Assembly (NCBI RefSeq): GCF_001411555.2
Contig: NC_049905.1
Span: 22,248,097-22,312,096, forward strand
Length of the DNA stretch: 64,000 bases
DNA from: Juglans regia
Taxonomy: Eukaryota > Streptophyta > Magnoliopsida > Fagales > Juglandaceae
Direction of reading: 5' to 3'
Shown here: positions 47,536 to 60,033 of the stretch, piece after piece
Numbering within the stretch: position 1 is the stretch's first letter
Layout of the letters: the number at the start of each line of letters is the position of its first letter
Program-made: the position numbers and the translations under genes
Notes under the pieces: generated by a model
The model's database searches: none
What the model was told of the DNA's origin: nothing
The model's input: only the letters and a program-made list of their open reading frames with translations

Positions 47536-50500
47536 TGTCATCAGATAAATTAGACTCGTTCCATATTTGTATTATTGGCAAAAATTATTCCGCTTGGGAG
47601 TTTCAGTTTCAATTATTTGTCAAAGGGAAAGAGTTGTGGGGTCATATTGACGAGAGTGATCTCGCACCTAGAGATGTAGAGGCTTTGTCTAAGTGGGAAA
47701 TTAAGGATGTTCGGGTTATGACCTGGATTCTTAGCTCGGTTGAGCCTCACCTTGTTCACAATCTGAGATCTTATAAAACTACCACTGATATGTGGAAATA
47801 CCTTAACAAGGTTTACAATCAAGATAACACAGCTTGGCACTTTTCAATTGGAGTATGAGATGGCTAATTTCACACAGGGAAGTCTCTCTATTGAGGAATA
47901 TTTTTCTGGTTTTCAAAATTTGTGGGCTGACTATTTAGACATTGTTTATGCTAATGTTTATGCTGCAGCTCTCTCTACTGTTCAAGTAGTGCATGAAACA
48001 AGCAAGAGAGATAAGTTCTTGATGAAGCTCCGTTTCAACTTTGAAATTGGACGTTCTAATATGGTGAATCGTCATCCTTTATCATCTCTGGATGCTTGCT
48101 TGAGTGAACTTCTTCGTGAGGAGCAGCGTATAGTAACTCAGGCTGCCATGGAACATTGAGCTAATGTTAGTGCACCTGTTACTGTGGCTTATGCAGCACA
48201 AGGGAGGAATAACGGTAGAGACATACGTGCTGTCTAGTGCTTTAGTTGTAAAACTTTTGGTCATATTGCTTCGGTTTGCCCCAAGAAGTTCTGTAACTAC
48301 TGCAAGAAACAGGGCCATATCATCTCTGTTTGTCCCATTCGCCTTGAATGGAAGCAGGGTAATACTTATAGTGCCTCCGTTGGTGCCTCTAGCTTTGATG
48401 CATTGCCTGCTGCATAGTCGGTTGTTCCTATTCGTGCTCCTACAGCCTTAGCAAACCCGAACACACTTATTCCTGAAATGGTATAACAGATGATCATTTA
48501 TGCTTTTGGGCTCTCAGTTAATCATAAAGTTTCTTTTAAGCTAGGGTATTTTGACTCCAAAGCCTCTAACCATATGACAATACTGTTGTTCATCTTTCCA
48601 ATGTTAGAAATTATGACAAACATCTGAAAATTAGCACTGCTGATGGTAGCTCTCTACCTATCAGTACTGTTGGTGATCTTTCCTCTTCCTTAACTGATGT
48701 TTTTGTGTCTCCTGACCTTTCCACAAATCTTATTTCCGTTGGTCAATTGGTTGATAATAATTGTAATGTCCATTTCTCTTGTTCTGGTTGTGTTGTGCAG
48801 GATCAAGTATTAATGAAGATGATTGCGAAGGGGCCTAAAGTGGGACGACTTTTTTCTCCCCACGTTTCTCCTTCCACCCTTATCCCTAGTTTTCCTTTAC
48901 TTTCCTTTGCATGTAATGTTGTTGGTTCTGGAAATAAGATATGGCATAACCGTTTAGGCCACCAGAACTCTGATGTACTTTGTTTAATTTTAGTTTATTG
49001 GGAAATAAGGCATGTTCTTCTCTTAATCTTTTTTTTTTATTGTACATCATGCAAACTTGGTAAAAATAAAGTTATACATTTTTCTCATCATGCATCTCGT
49101 GCCTCACAATGTTTCGATATTATTCATAGTGATGTTTGAGGGATTGCATCTGTTTCATGCACATTATAAGTACTTTGTTACTTTCATTGATGACTTTAGT
49201 CGCTTTACTTGGGTTTACTTCCTACGGGCTAAGGCCCAAGTGTTTTCAGTATTTAAGCGCTTTCTTGCACTTCTTGAGACTCAATTCTCTGCCAGCATCG
49301 AGGTCTTGCGCTCTGATTCTGGTGGAGAATACATGTCTAATGAGTTTCAAGACTTTCTTCAAAGCAAATGGATCATCTCTCAGCGTTCTTGTCCTTCGAC
49401 ACCGCAACAAAATGGTGTTGCTGAGAGGAAAAATCGTCACATTCTTGATGTGGTAAGAACCCTTTTACTTGAATCATCTGTTCCTCCTCTTTTTTTTGTG
49501 TGAAGTGCTTTATACTTTGGTTCATTTGATCAATCGCTTACCCTCTCCTACGTTAAATCATGTTTCTCATTTCTTTAAGTTGTTTGGCCATTCTCCTTCA
49601 TATTCTGATCTTCGGGCATTTGGTTGTATTTTTTTTGTGCATCTCCCTGCTCATGAACGATATAAATTTACTGCTCAATCTATTAAGTGTGCTTTTCTTG
49701 GTTATGCTATACCTCAAAAGGGTTATGTTTGTTATGATCCCCATGCTTGTCATATACGAGTTTCTAGGAATGTGGTTTTTTTTTGAAAATCAATATTTCT
49801 TTCCATTCTCATGTTGTGTTGCGATCTTCATCTTTATCTCTTATGCCTAGCTTCTCTGATTCTCCAATGATTGTGGAAAGGTTTAAACCTTGTTTTGTTT
49901 ATGAACGATGTCGTCGTCATGAGTTTGGTTCCACTTCATCTGTGCCCCCCCAAGATCTCGACCCCTAATCGGTATGGCTTCTCACCCCTTGTCTCTTTCG
50001 TAGCTATTTTATCCTCGATTTCCATCCCTTCTTCCTACAAACAGGTTATGGAACATGAGTGTTGGTAAACTGCAATGCAAACGGAACTTCAAGCACTTGA
50101 GGAGAATAATACTTGAGATATCGTTTCTTGTCCTCCTACAGTCAAACCCATTGGGAGCAATTGAGTTTTCTCTGTAAAGTTTCGTTCTGATGGGTCTTTG
50201 GACCGATACAAAACTCACCTTGTAGCTCTGGGTAACAAACAAGAATATGGGGTTGACTATGAGGAGACATTTGCTCCTGTTGCCAAAATGACCACGGTTT
50301 GAACCATCTTAGCTATTGCCGCCTCACAGTCGTGGCAACTACATTAGATGGATGTGAAGAACGTCTTTCTTCATGGTGATCTCCAAGAAGAGATCTACAG
50401 GAAACTTCCCTCTGGTATGACTACTTCTTCTCCTCATGGTGTCTATAAGTTGAGACGTTCTCTGTACGGGCTCAAGCAGGCTCCCCAGGCTTGGTTTGAG

Positions 50501-51587
50501 AAGTTTCGTAGTACACTTCTTATCTTCAGTTTTACATAAAGTTAGTATGATTCCTTTTTTTTTTTTTTTTTCTCCACAAGTCTGATGCAGGTATAGTCCT
50601 AAGTCCTTCTCTTGGTTTATGTAGATGATATTATTATTACTGACACTATCAGTGATTTGATTACTAAGCTTCAGAAGCTGTTACATGCAACTTTCCATAT
50701 GAAAGATCTTGGCCAGCTCACATATTTCTTGAGACTGGAGGTTCATCATAGGGCCAATGGTATTTTCTTGAACCAGCATAAGTGTATTCAAGATCTTATC
50801 ACCTTGGTTGGTTTGGGGGACACTTCTTCTGTTGATACACCTATGGAGGTAAATGTCTAATATAGGAAAGATGAAGGGGATCTTCTGGATGATCCTACTC
50901 TCTATCGGTGCTTGGTTGGAAGTCTTATGTACTTAATCACTACTCGCCGGATATCTCCTATGCCGTTCATCAGGTCAGCTAGTTTATGTCTTCTCCTTGG
51001 CACCTTCATCTTGCTGCAGTTTGCTGCATTATCTTTCCTCGACACCTTCACCTTCTTGAGGGTTGCTTACTCGTGGATTATTCTTTCCTACATGCTCATC
51101 TCTTCAACTTGTTGCCTACAGTGATGCTGATTGGGCTAGGTGTCCGGATACGCATCGATCTACTACGGGTTGGTGTATGTTTTTGAGTGATGCCATAATT
51201 TCTTGGAGATGTAAGAAACAAAATCGTGTTTCTAAATCATCTACTGAGGCCGAGTATCGTGCCATGTCTACTGCTTGTTTTGAAATTGTATGGTTACGTG
51301 GTCTTCTAGAGGAGCTTGGGTTTCCTCAGACTAATTCTACCCCTCTTTATGCTGATAACACTAGTGCTATTCGGATTGCAACCAATCCCGTCTTCTATGA
51401 ACGCTCCAAGCACATTGAGATTGATTGTCATTCTATCCGAGATACCTTAGAGAGTCGGGTGATATCTCTTCCTTACATTTCTTCGAATCTCCAAGTGGCC
51501 GATGTCTTTACCAAAGCAATGACTCGACAACGACATCAGTTTCTTGTTGTCAAATTGTTACTGGTTGACTTGACAGCATCAATTTGA
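47536..51587 (+). pseudogene. copia gag-pol remnant (retrotransposon)
   Basis: Gag starts MSSDKLDSFHICIIGKNYSA at 47536 and is shifted near 47850. Two adjacent CCHC zinc knuckles (CFSCKTFGHIASVC at 48238 and CNYCKKQGHIISVC at 48292) follow an in-frame TAG. Integrase pieces: WHNRLGHQN, FVTFIDDFSRFTWVYF, LRSDSGGEYMSNEF, TPQQNGVAERKNRHI (48940-49500). RT pieces: MDVKNVFLHGDLQEEIY, SLYGLKQAPQAWF and YVDDIIIT (50348-50640). RNase H pieces: SDADWARCPDTHRSTTGW, KSSTEAEYRAMS, LYADNTSAIRIATNP (51120-51400). Stops and frameshifts break the polyprotein at many points, so it is not autonomous. Confidence 0.9.
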
Positions 51588-51594
51588 GGGGGGA

Positions 51595-51840
51595 TGTTAA
51601 CGTATACAATTTAGGAATAAATATACAATTTAGGAATGTATCTTTTTGTTAATATTAGCTGTACAGAATATATTTACCATGTATAGATGCTGAATATTAG
51701 GAATAATTTAGACTTTCCTGTGTATAGCATATTATCTACCTTCCTTGTATAGATTCGTGATTACAGAAGTGGCTGAACGGTGATAGCCAGTTTTTCCAAA
51801 AAGCTCTCTTCGTATTTCTGGTTTCCCTAGTATTTTGACA
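51595..51840 (+). repeat. 3' LTR of the copia element (246 bp)
   Basis: Copy of the 5' LTR with about 11 substitutions and lacking the GTTGATAATG segment. Preceded by the polypurine tract and followed by TTGAA. Confidence 0.9.
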
Positions 51841-51845
51841 TTGAA

Positions 51846-52598
51846 GACATTGATGATTATCACTATAACAGAAACTCCATAACTATTACATATAGCTTTT
51901 AGTTTTGTTTTTGGTGTTGTTGCTACTCAACTGAACTCAACAAAGCTTAAATTTCAACTACTCCATGTGAGCTACACGAATATGTTTCTCCCCATTATTT
52001 TTTGATAGTTAAAATAAGATTGTATTGATCAAGTAAATAGGCAATTTGTTTCTCCTCATTTATGCTACATTGTATTTGGTGTTTTTTTTTTTTTTTTTTT
52101 AATTCTGAAATATAACACTAACTTATTTCCTAAGCTTTCGTTTGGGAGATAAAGGGGTTTGTACATGTTGGCTGTCGGTGGATCAATTGAAATTCATTGC
52201 ATACTTCCCTTTAAAGTTCTGGGCCAAATCGGGAAAATAAGATGACTTTAGAGCCTTATTGTCAGAATTGCTAAGGTCATGAAGAAAGAAATGAATGAGA
52301 ACGTTTTAGCAAAGTCTCCACTAGAGGCTGATGAGCCATGAAATTTTTTGCACCTTTTTTCTTTTTTGTCTTTTCATGTAAAAACTGCCAGGTGATCCTC
52401 AAGATCTCTTGAAAGTTTCCTTAGGGTCATTAATCCATGCTTTTAATAGGAAGACAAGGGGAGGGTTATCCTCAGAAGTTGGCCATAGCTTATCTCAACT
52501 CGAACATGTCTAGATAGTTTTCTTTTACTAAAAATGTGTAGATACTTGAAACATGTTTTCTTGAAACCTTAAAATTTCGTATTATTTGTCGTAAATTA
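51846..52598. other. Intron-like DNA of the MED13 copy
   Basis: T-rich intron-type sequence with a poly-T tract near 52083-52100. Nothing coding recognised. Confidence 0.5.
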
Positions 52599-52606
52599 TT
52601 GCAGAT

Positions 52607-53333
52607 CAAGGCTCGAAAAATGGGAATCGTGTAAGGACTAATTCAATGAATCGGGCGATTCAACAAATTGTATCGGCGATTCATGAAAATTTTGAATCGG
52701 ATATTTTAATGTTGATAGAAAGTATTAAAAATTATATTTGATGCAATTTAAGCGTTTTATATCATGTATAAAAGAGTATAAAATATAAATGCATTGACTA
52801 GTTTCAATAAAAATATGATATGAATCTAAATAGTTTCAATAAATATGTAATTTGTGTATTTAACCTCAATTGTCAACATTTTTTTACCTTATATACGAAA
52901 ATATTAAAGACCATTAAGTTACAAACACATGGCGGATGTAGTACTTTATGCACAACCACAAATTTAATATAAAATACTAATTCATCTCTTTAGTTTTTTG
53001 TTCAAGTAAAAAAAAAAAGGAACTACATGTTTTATCATTCAATTTTTCTGCGATTTTTATTAAATACAATGATGAAAAAGTTAATATATGTTTATTTCTA
53101 TCATATTTTTGTACAAAAAATTAAAAGAAAAAACTCAGTTGTTTAGACAACTGAAAAATAAATACAGTTTTGAATTAGTTGGAATCAATCCAAATCTGTC
53201 TAAAATTGGCTAGATTTGGTCTGAATCGGTTGATTGAAGCGGTTCAGTGAACGATTTAAAAAGTCAAAATCAGTTCGGTTTCTTACTGACTTAATTTGAA
53301 TCGGTCCAAATCGAATAGTTTTTTTGAGCCTTG
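52607..53333. mobile_element. Non-autonomous hAT-type element (727 bp) with exact TSD
   Basis: Ends CAAGGCTCGAAAAA and TTTTTTTGAGCCTTG are inverted repeats of at least 8 bp perfect, extending with mismatches. The flanks carry an exact 8-bp duplication TTGCAGAT (52599-52606 and 53334-53341). Subterminal sequence contains many GAATCG/CGATTC units (about 52650-52700 and 53160-53310). No transposase frame. Confidence 0.85.
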
Positions 53334-54179
53334 TTGCAGATGCACTATTTTGCTTCCTTTGTTTTTAGTTGATTAGCTATTGGTAGTGATTTGTTTCACC
53401 TTTGGTCTTCCATTTTCTTATTTCTTTTTCTTTGGGGTTGTGATTATGATATATAACTTGGTTTATTCCTGGACAATAATAAATCATTGGTGTATCCATG
53501 TTTTCTGTCATTTGGTTACCTTGGGCACTGATGAGGTACCTACTTCCTAGCCTTATTTAAGGGGGAAATTGTGCAAGCATGACCACTTTGTGCAAGGGAT
53601 TTTAAAATGTGAAAAGTTATTGACTGCATGGGTTGCTCTGCATATGGGCATTCCCTCAGGATGTTCCTACATATCTTGCTGTAGAAGTTTTTGTTAATGA
53701 AAATGATACGTAAGGATAACTGAGTTATTTATATGGTATTTCTTTCTTTCTTCTTGTTCTCCTTTTAGTTGCATTCATGTCTGAAAACTAGCTTGCTTGT
53801 GCTCAGTACTTGTGCCGTACTAGGTAACTTTTTAGCATCAGGTTGAACTCGTTAATTTTTGGTTGATGCATGATTGTGGTATCTGCAGGAGAGGGCAACC
53901 TACTGTTGAATTTGTCTTTGCTGCTACCGAAGAGGCAGTCTTTGTACATATCATAATTTCGGCAAAGTATGTTTAAGTTCACCCCTTGGTTTGCTTATTG
54001 GTCCTAGTGTTATCACTGTTATGGTACTTCTGTTGGGCTCATAGTTTTTACTGCCATGCATGTTGAATTGATATTGCTTTCCCTATCTGTTTCTAGGCAT
54101 ATCCGGACAATTTGAGTTGGAAATATTGAAGGAGCACTTAAGCGTTCTTCCAATAATTCTGGTTACAGATTTCCAGGTT

Positions 54180-55770
54180 GCTGTATTTTCTTTGCTGGGC
54201 TTCTATTGACATATTTGATTTTAGATAGTGTCTGCTAGCAGTTTTTCAGACTTCCCGTAAATTTTCTATGCTAAGCTTCTATTGACTTCATAATTTAACT
54301 GTAAAATTCAACACCAAAAATTGGAACCTTTGTGTAAGTGCATTTGTGATGTACCCTATTGGCTGTTGTAGTTCGGCATACTGCAACAATTAGTTTGCCT
54401 TTTCCCATCTTCGCATGAAACACACTGATCCTATATATATAGGCTTCATCATTCTGGGGTTTAAGCAAGTATAATTTCTTTTAGGAAAATGTATATTACT
54501 TTGTAAATAACTATAAACGAGGTTAAAGACTCCACTCTAACAACCTGACCTCTATGATCAGATTTAAAGAGTTTTGACAACCTAACTATAGTGCATTTGT
54601 TCTTGTATCTTTTTTAATTTTTAGTTAGATGACGTTCTTTTACACATCTCACTGTACTTGGAACGTGCTTTTTATTGAAATTATGATTACTTATTTAAAA
54701 AAATTCTAGCACACTAGTCCATTACCATCTACATATCTGTGTTCTGAGTTTATTTATAAAAGAAAAACATATCCATGTTCTGAATAATGTCTTCTGATCA
54801 CTTAAGAATATAGTGAGACTAAAGTAGCAAGAACTTCCCATTTACAAGGATTGTGTCTCTTTCTTCTGCTTTTTAGTAAATTTTACTTGCTGGAAAGAAG
54901 GAGAATGGAAAGAAGTTTGACATGGAATTATGGGCAGACGATATCTGTTTTTGATGATGAAGAACTCCGGAGGCCATGCAAATACATCATATCTCTTGCT
55001 TGGTTAAAGCCAGGACCTGTGTAACTTGCCCACATCATATGGATCAAGTAAATCACCAGCTTTTCACCGATTGGATGTGGTCCCAAAAAATTGTTTGCAC
55101 CCAAGGTTCGAACCTTAGACTTGGGGGGAACATACCCCCATGACCAAGGCAGTTACCACTTTTCCATTTGAGCTAATCCCTAGGGATTTTGGGCTGAGGA
55201 TATCTGGAACTGTGCATCTTTGTTTGATGTGTCATGTTGGGACATTGTTCTTAGAACTGACCAACCAGTTTTGTCATTTTCGATGGAGCATTGGTATTGT
55301 GAGCAAACTGCTTCGCCAGTGACTTAGAGGGAATGATAAGGTTGCAAAGTGATTTGAAAATATTGTTTGATTGTATTCTAACTGTCGTATTGAAGGAAAC
55401 AGTATGATGTGGCTACAGGGATAATCATGGATTATGCTAGATTTGTCAATAGTCAGAGCGCGTTTAGGACATAGTATGAGAATAGTTCTCCAGGAAACAA
55501 ATGTTTGAATCAGAACTGGTTATATTGTCAAAGTATGATAAATTGAGGATGAGAAAATTATGGGAGGAAGTTGGTTGAGGATGCTTGCCCACTTATAACT
55601 AATGCCTGCTGGTATGAGCTGAAGGTGCTATATGGACAAGGGCAAAGCAAAAATAAAATGTTGGTTCCTGTTTAAAGAAAGCACATGATGGTTGAGTATG
55701 CTTTCCCACTCATAACTAACGACTTCTACTTATCTCTATTTCTCTCTGATGTTACTTCCTTTCAAAACAG
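54180..55770. other. Intron-like DNA of the MED13 copy
   Basis: No MED13 sequence for the exon that should encode the SPHGMRG segment is visible here. A run rich in GGTTGAGGATGCTTGCCCAC (55573) is partly repeated at 55690 (GGTTGAGTATGCTTTCCCAC), a local duplication about 118 bp apart. Confidence 0.5.
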
Positions 55771-56599
55771 TTCTGGCAAGTTCAAGACCCCCAATGGATT
55801 TATTGGCCTACCATATCATGTTTCTCAAGGTTCTGGTTGCCAGATGAGGGGGCAAACTTGCTATGTAGAAGTTTCCCTTGGCTGCCCTAGATCTGGAAGT
55901 GACAATGCCTTGCATCCCATGAGGTATTTGCCCAAAATCAAGTTGCTGAATCTGCTGCTATTGGAAGAGGTGATCAGAAGGGATTGCTGGATCAATTACC
56001 AGTCCATCAGAAAATATTTATATATCCAGCTGAGGCTCTGCTTGTCCCAGTCCTGCATACATCATAGGCCATATCTTCTCTGTTCTCTGAAAAGGTATAC
56101 GCTTCTGAGAGTTCTACACATTTTGTTTGGGTTTTCGAATATGATTTGGGGCTGGGCTCATGCAGAGCAGTTGAATAAATCTGAATAAGGTGGTTCCAGT
56201 TGGACAAATTTTGTGATGTGGTGAAACTTATACATTGAAGGAAGGGATAGATAAGGACATGGGCTTCAGATGTAGTGAGTTGGTGCAAACTGGGCAGTAT
56301 TCAATGCTCAAATCAAATAAGTTTAATATTCCTCAATCTTTGGGCCTGGTCAGCTATAATGGTGGGCTGGTGTTGGGTAAAAATAAGCCCATCTTATTGG
56401 GTTAATGTGGCAAAGGCTGGCTTATCTCTCCAGATTAAAAAAATAAACACCCATATGATATGAGCCTAGATAGAAGGCTTTTTAAAGGCAAAAACCAGAT
56501 GGATTTGAATTTTATTAACCCAATCCAGGCAAGCACTCTGAAAAGGATAGTGGATGGGGGAAGCATGCTGCCCAGTTTGGTTTGATGAGTTGGTGGAAC

Positions 56600-57790
56600 T
56601 TGGCAGGGGATTACTCCTGGGGGTTGGTCCAAGTCTTGCCTTGTTGAGGTTTCATGTCATGACAAATCTTATTGATCTACCTTTGATTGGTGGCAACTTC
56701 ATGTGGTTTGACAATTATTGTAATCCATAGTGGTCTAGAATCAGCTAGTTCCTTTTATCCCAGATTGAGAAGGGAAACTTTCTTTTAGTATATCAGAAAG
56801 GGTGCTATGTATAGATATACAAAAAGGCCTACAATCATGTCAACTGTGACTTTCTATTGTATATGCTGTGAATATGTGATTTTGATGAGAAATGATGAAG
56901 ATGGATCAAGCTTTGTATTTCTACCATATATTTTTCAGTGTTGGTGAACACCACTCCTAATGTTCTATTTAGTAATACCAGGGGTTTATGCTATGGGGTA
57001 TAGTCTATCTCCTTCGTTATCGATTATAGTTATGGAGGCTTTGAGTAAAATGATGTCTGCTTTAGTGGATGGGTTTTTTATTTTATTTTATTTTAGTTTT
57101 AGTTTTTAGCTTTTATTTTTATACCAGGTTTCTTTGTGGGGGTTAGTAGTCTAGAAGGGACTTACCATATCACATTTTCTATTTGCGGATGACAAGTTAA
57201 ATCTTTTGCACACTGAATCTTGATCATTTAAGATAATTGCTTTGCTTCTTTTTATGCTTTGAAGCAGTTTTAGGTCTGAAGAATCAATTTGGTGAAGTAA
57301 AAAAATGCTCAAATACCGTTAATAAAGAGTATTTTGTCAAACTTGCCAAACTTATGGTGTCCACCTTTTTCTCTCTTCCTGCTGGCATTGCTAATTATTT
57401 AGAGAAGCTATAAAGAGATTTTTTGTGGGTCGGATTGGATGGGAAGTCCTGTTTTCACTTACTGAAGTGGTCTATGGCATGTTCTCCAGCTTTTGATGGA
57501 GGTTTGGGGATATGGAATTAATATTGTGTGACTGAGCCCTTTTGGGGGCAGTAATTACGAGGAACACCCAAGGGGCTTTTGGAGGTTGTGGTGAATGTGA
57601 AATATGGTTGCTCGTGTGGTGGATGGTCTTCTTACCAGAATGCTAGCTGTGTATATGGCTCCTTTTGCTAATTTTGTGGTGAGGAACCCAAGAATGTTAT
57701 TGGGAAGGCAGTATACTATACTGCGACAGGCGTCATAGGACTCGAATCGCATTTAGGAATACTCACTTTGGAATTGCTGTCACAATGGCT
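56600..57790 (+). mobile_element. LINE fragment, plus orientation (endonuclease to RT)
   Basis: Decayed plus-strand sequence: LIDLPLIGGNFMWFDNY near 56670 (endonuclease), DIQKAYNHVNCDFLL near 56815 and VMEALSKMMSALVDG-type sequence near 57030 (reverse transcriptase), ANYLEKL then FHLLKWSMACSPAFDGGLG near 57450. Many stops. It is fused to inverted LINE sequence at its right. Confidence 0.65.
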
Positions 57791-57796
57791 ATTGTT

Positions 57797-58128
57797 TTAT
57801 CAATAAAATAAGGATTTTATTAAATTGGCATAGCCAAGTATACAGGACATATACAAGAGCAACACCTATGCTTGGAGGTCTAAAGATATAAGGAAATCAT
57901 GTGCGTTCATGCCATTAAAGTCTATTACAATCGAGCAAAGAAATAAAGTGTTAAGAAGGAATGTTCTAATCTCATCCATTGTCCATTCACGATCCTCAAA
58001 ACTTTGACCATTTTTCCATCCATATCACCACCATCAACAAATCGGAATCATCTTCCACATAGCTGCTATTTGAGAGTTACCTTGGATGCCTTGCCCACTG
58101 GCCAGAAAATCAATAACCCTTCGTGGCA
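57797..58128 (-). mobile_element. LINE 3' fragment, minus orientation
   Basis: The minus strand reads CRRVIDFLASGQGIQGNSQIAAM-type sequence into a 3' tail ending GGCTATGCCAATTTAATAAA. It matches the 3' part of the LINE at 24810-25150. It meets the preceding plus-strand fragment head-on. Confidence 0.65.
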
Positions 58129-58131
58129 TGA

Positions 58132-58358
58132 TAGGGGTGGCAATATGTGATACGACCCGGAAATCCAACATGAACATGATACGAAATTAGTGGGTTTGGA
58201 TTTGATATAAATGGGTTTGGGTTGAAATGGATTGACCTGCTAAGACACGATTAATAAATGGGTCAATAACGTGTTAACCTGCTTAACCTGAAATCAATCT
58301 GCAATAACCTGTTTAAATTTTATTTCAAAAGTACAATTTTATTATTGTTGGGTTATAT
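58132..58358. repeat. hAT-type non-autonomous repeat, left end TAGGGGTGGCAAT
   Basis: Begins TAGGGGTGGCAATATGTG directly after TGGCATGA. Contains GATACGAAATTAGTGGGTTTG and AATGGGTTTGGGTT, and then TAACCTG repeats. A related copy starts at 60791, also directly after TGGCATGA. The right end is unclear. Confidence 0.5.
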
Positions 58359-58360
58359 TA

Positions 58361-60033
58361 TTGGTATTTATTATTGGATTAAGACAAGGGTATCCCCTTT
58401 CTCTTTTGCTGTTTGTCATTATTATGGAAGCATTGAATTGTATGTTGAGAGCGGCTGTTAATGGAGGCTTCCTTGCTGGATTTTCTGTGGGAGGTGTTAA
58501 TATATCTCACCTTCTATTTGCTGATGGCACGCTACTTTTTTTTTGTGAGCCGGACCGTGATCATATGCAGTACTTGAGGGCTGTATTACTTTGCTTTGTA
58601 GCGGTTTCAGGCCTGAAGGTAAATCTCTCGAACTCTAAAATGGTTCTTGTGGGTGGTGTGAACAATATTCAGGGTTTGGTGAATATCTTGGGTTGTAAGG
58701 TTGCTTCGCTGCCCTTGAAATACATTGGTCTTTTGTTGGGGGCTTCTTTCAAGACAAAATCTATTTGGGATGGGGTGTTAGAAAAAAATTGAAAAAAGAT
58801 TGACTGGGTGGAAATGGATATATTTGTCCAAGAGTGGGAGATTAACTCTCATCAAGAGCACTTTATCTAACCTCCCTACTTATTTTCTATCCCTATTTCC
58901 GCTACCTGCAAGTGTGGCCTCTTATATCGAGAAAACTTTTCATAACTTTCTTTGGGGATGCATTGGGGAGGAAACTAAGTTCCATCTTGCTAATAGGGAT
59001 AAAGTTTGCTTACCAATACCTTGCGGTGGGTTGGGCGTGCGTAATGTGAGGGTATTCAACAAAACACTGTTGGGGAAATGGTTGTGGAGATATCATAGGG
59101 AAAATGAGGGCTTATGGAGAGAAGTCATAGATTCTAAGGATGGGCGTACTTGGGGGGGGGGGGGGGGGTTGTTTTAATGAAGTTAGGGGGACACATGATG
59201 TGGGATTGTGGAAAAACTTTAGAGCTGGATGGGGAAGATTTCCAAGTTTTTCAGATTCGCAATTGGAAGAGGTAATAGCGTTTATTTTTGCCTTGATCTC
59301 TGGTGCGGTGAAAGGGATGTAAAGCAGGTTTTTCCCATGCTCTACCAAATTTCTTGTGACAAAGAGGCTGTTGTGGCTGATTTATTGCTATTATCTAATG
59401 GTGCTGTCCATTGGAATTTAAGTTTTTCGAGAGCGGCTCAAGATTGGGAGTTGGATATGTTTGCTGATTTCTTTGTCTCGTATGCAATGTCGATTGGCAA
59501 TGAGATGGAGGATAGGATGATTTGGAATCCAAGTGGAAATAAAAATTCTTGGTGCGCTCGCTCCTTCTACAAGGCTCTCTCTTAGGATTCTCTAATGATC
59601 ATAGTTTTCCTTGGAAGGCTATTTGGAAGTGCAAGGTACGTCCTAAGATTGCTTTCTTTGTATGGACTGCATCTCCTGGGTGGATTCTCACCTTGGATAA
59701 TTTGAGAAAACGTGGTCTCATCATTTTAGATTGGTGCTTTAGTTGCAAGAAATATGGGGAATCATTGGATTATCTTTTGTTACATTGTGAGGTGGCCTGG
59801 TGTTTATGAAATGAGATCTTTACTCGGACTGGGGTGGCATGGGTTATGCTTGGAAGAGTTAGGGATATTCTAAGGTGCTGGACAGGAATTAGGGGAAATG
59901 CCCACATCGCTGCTCTGTGGAGAATGATCCCTCATTGCATTATGTGGTGTTTGTGGCTGGAGATAAACAAGAGATGCTTTGAAGACATGGAGCGTTCTTT
60001 GGATGAGCTGAAGCATTTTGTTACATTACGTTA
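58361..60033 (+). mobile_element. LINE fragment, plus orientation (RT to zinc-binding domain)
   Basis: Reads GLRQGYPLSLLLFVIIMEAL, ISHLLFADGTLLF (the RT FADD box with the second D changed to G), LPLKYIGLLLGASF, then in another frame [40 protein letters not shown], and at 59600-59800 FPWKAIWKCKVRPKIAFFVW and WCFSCKKYGESLDYLLLHC, the C-terminal zinc-binding domain. Several frameshifts and stops. A G run of about 16 lies at 59152. It has the same domain order as the LINE in importin intron 13. The copia LTR starts at its right end. Confidence 0.8.

Larger units (their letters stand above)
46774..51840 (+). mobile_element. Ty1/copia LTR retrotransposon, complete structure, coding region degenerate (5,067 bp)
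   Basis: 5' LTR 46774-47029 and 3' LTR 51595-51840, both TGTTAACG...TTTTGACA, flanked by the exact 5-bp duplication TTGAA (46769-46773 and 51841-51845). The primer site TGGTATCAAGAGCC (47030) resembles the initiator-Met tRNA complement with one extra base. A polypurine tract GAGGGGGA precedes the 3' LTR. By hand count the LTRs differ at about 11 of 245 positions plus an approximately 10-bp gap, so insertion is fairly recent but not new. Gene order gag, protease, integrase, RT, RNase H places it in copia. It lies in an intron of the MED13 copy in the same orientation. Confidence 0.93.

Noticed and set aside
59140..59349. Glycine-rich or proline-rich frames around 59152
   Set aside because: Produced by a mononucleotide G run inside a LINE fragment.
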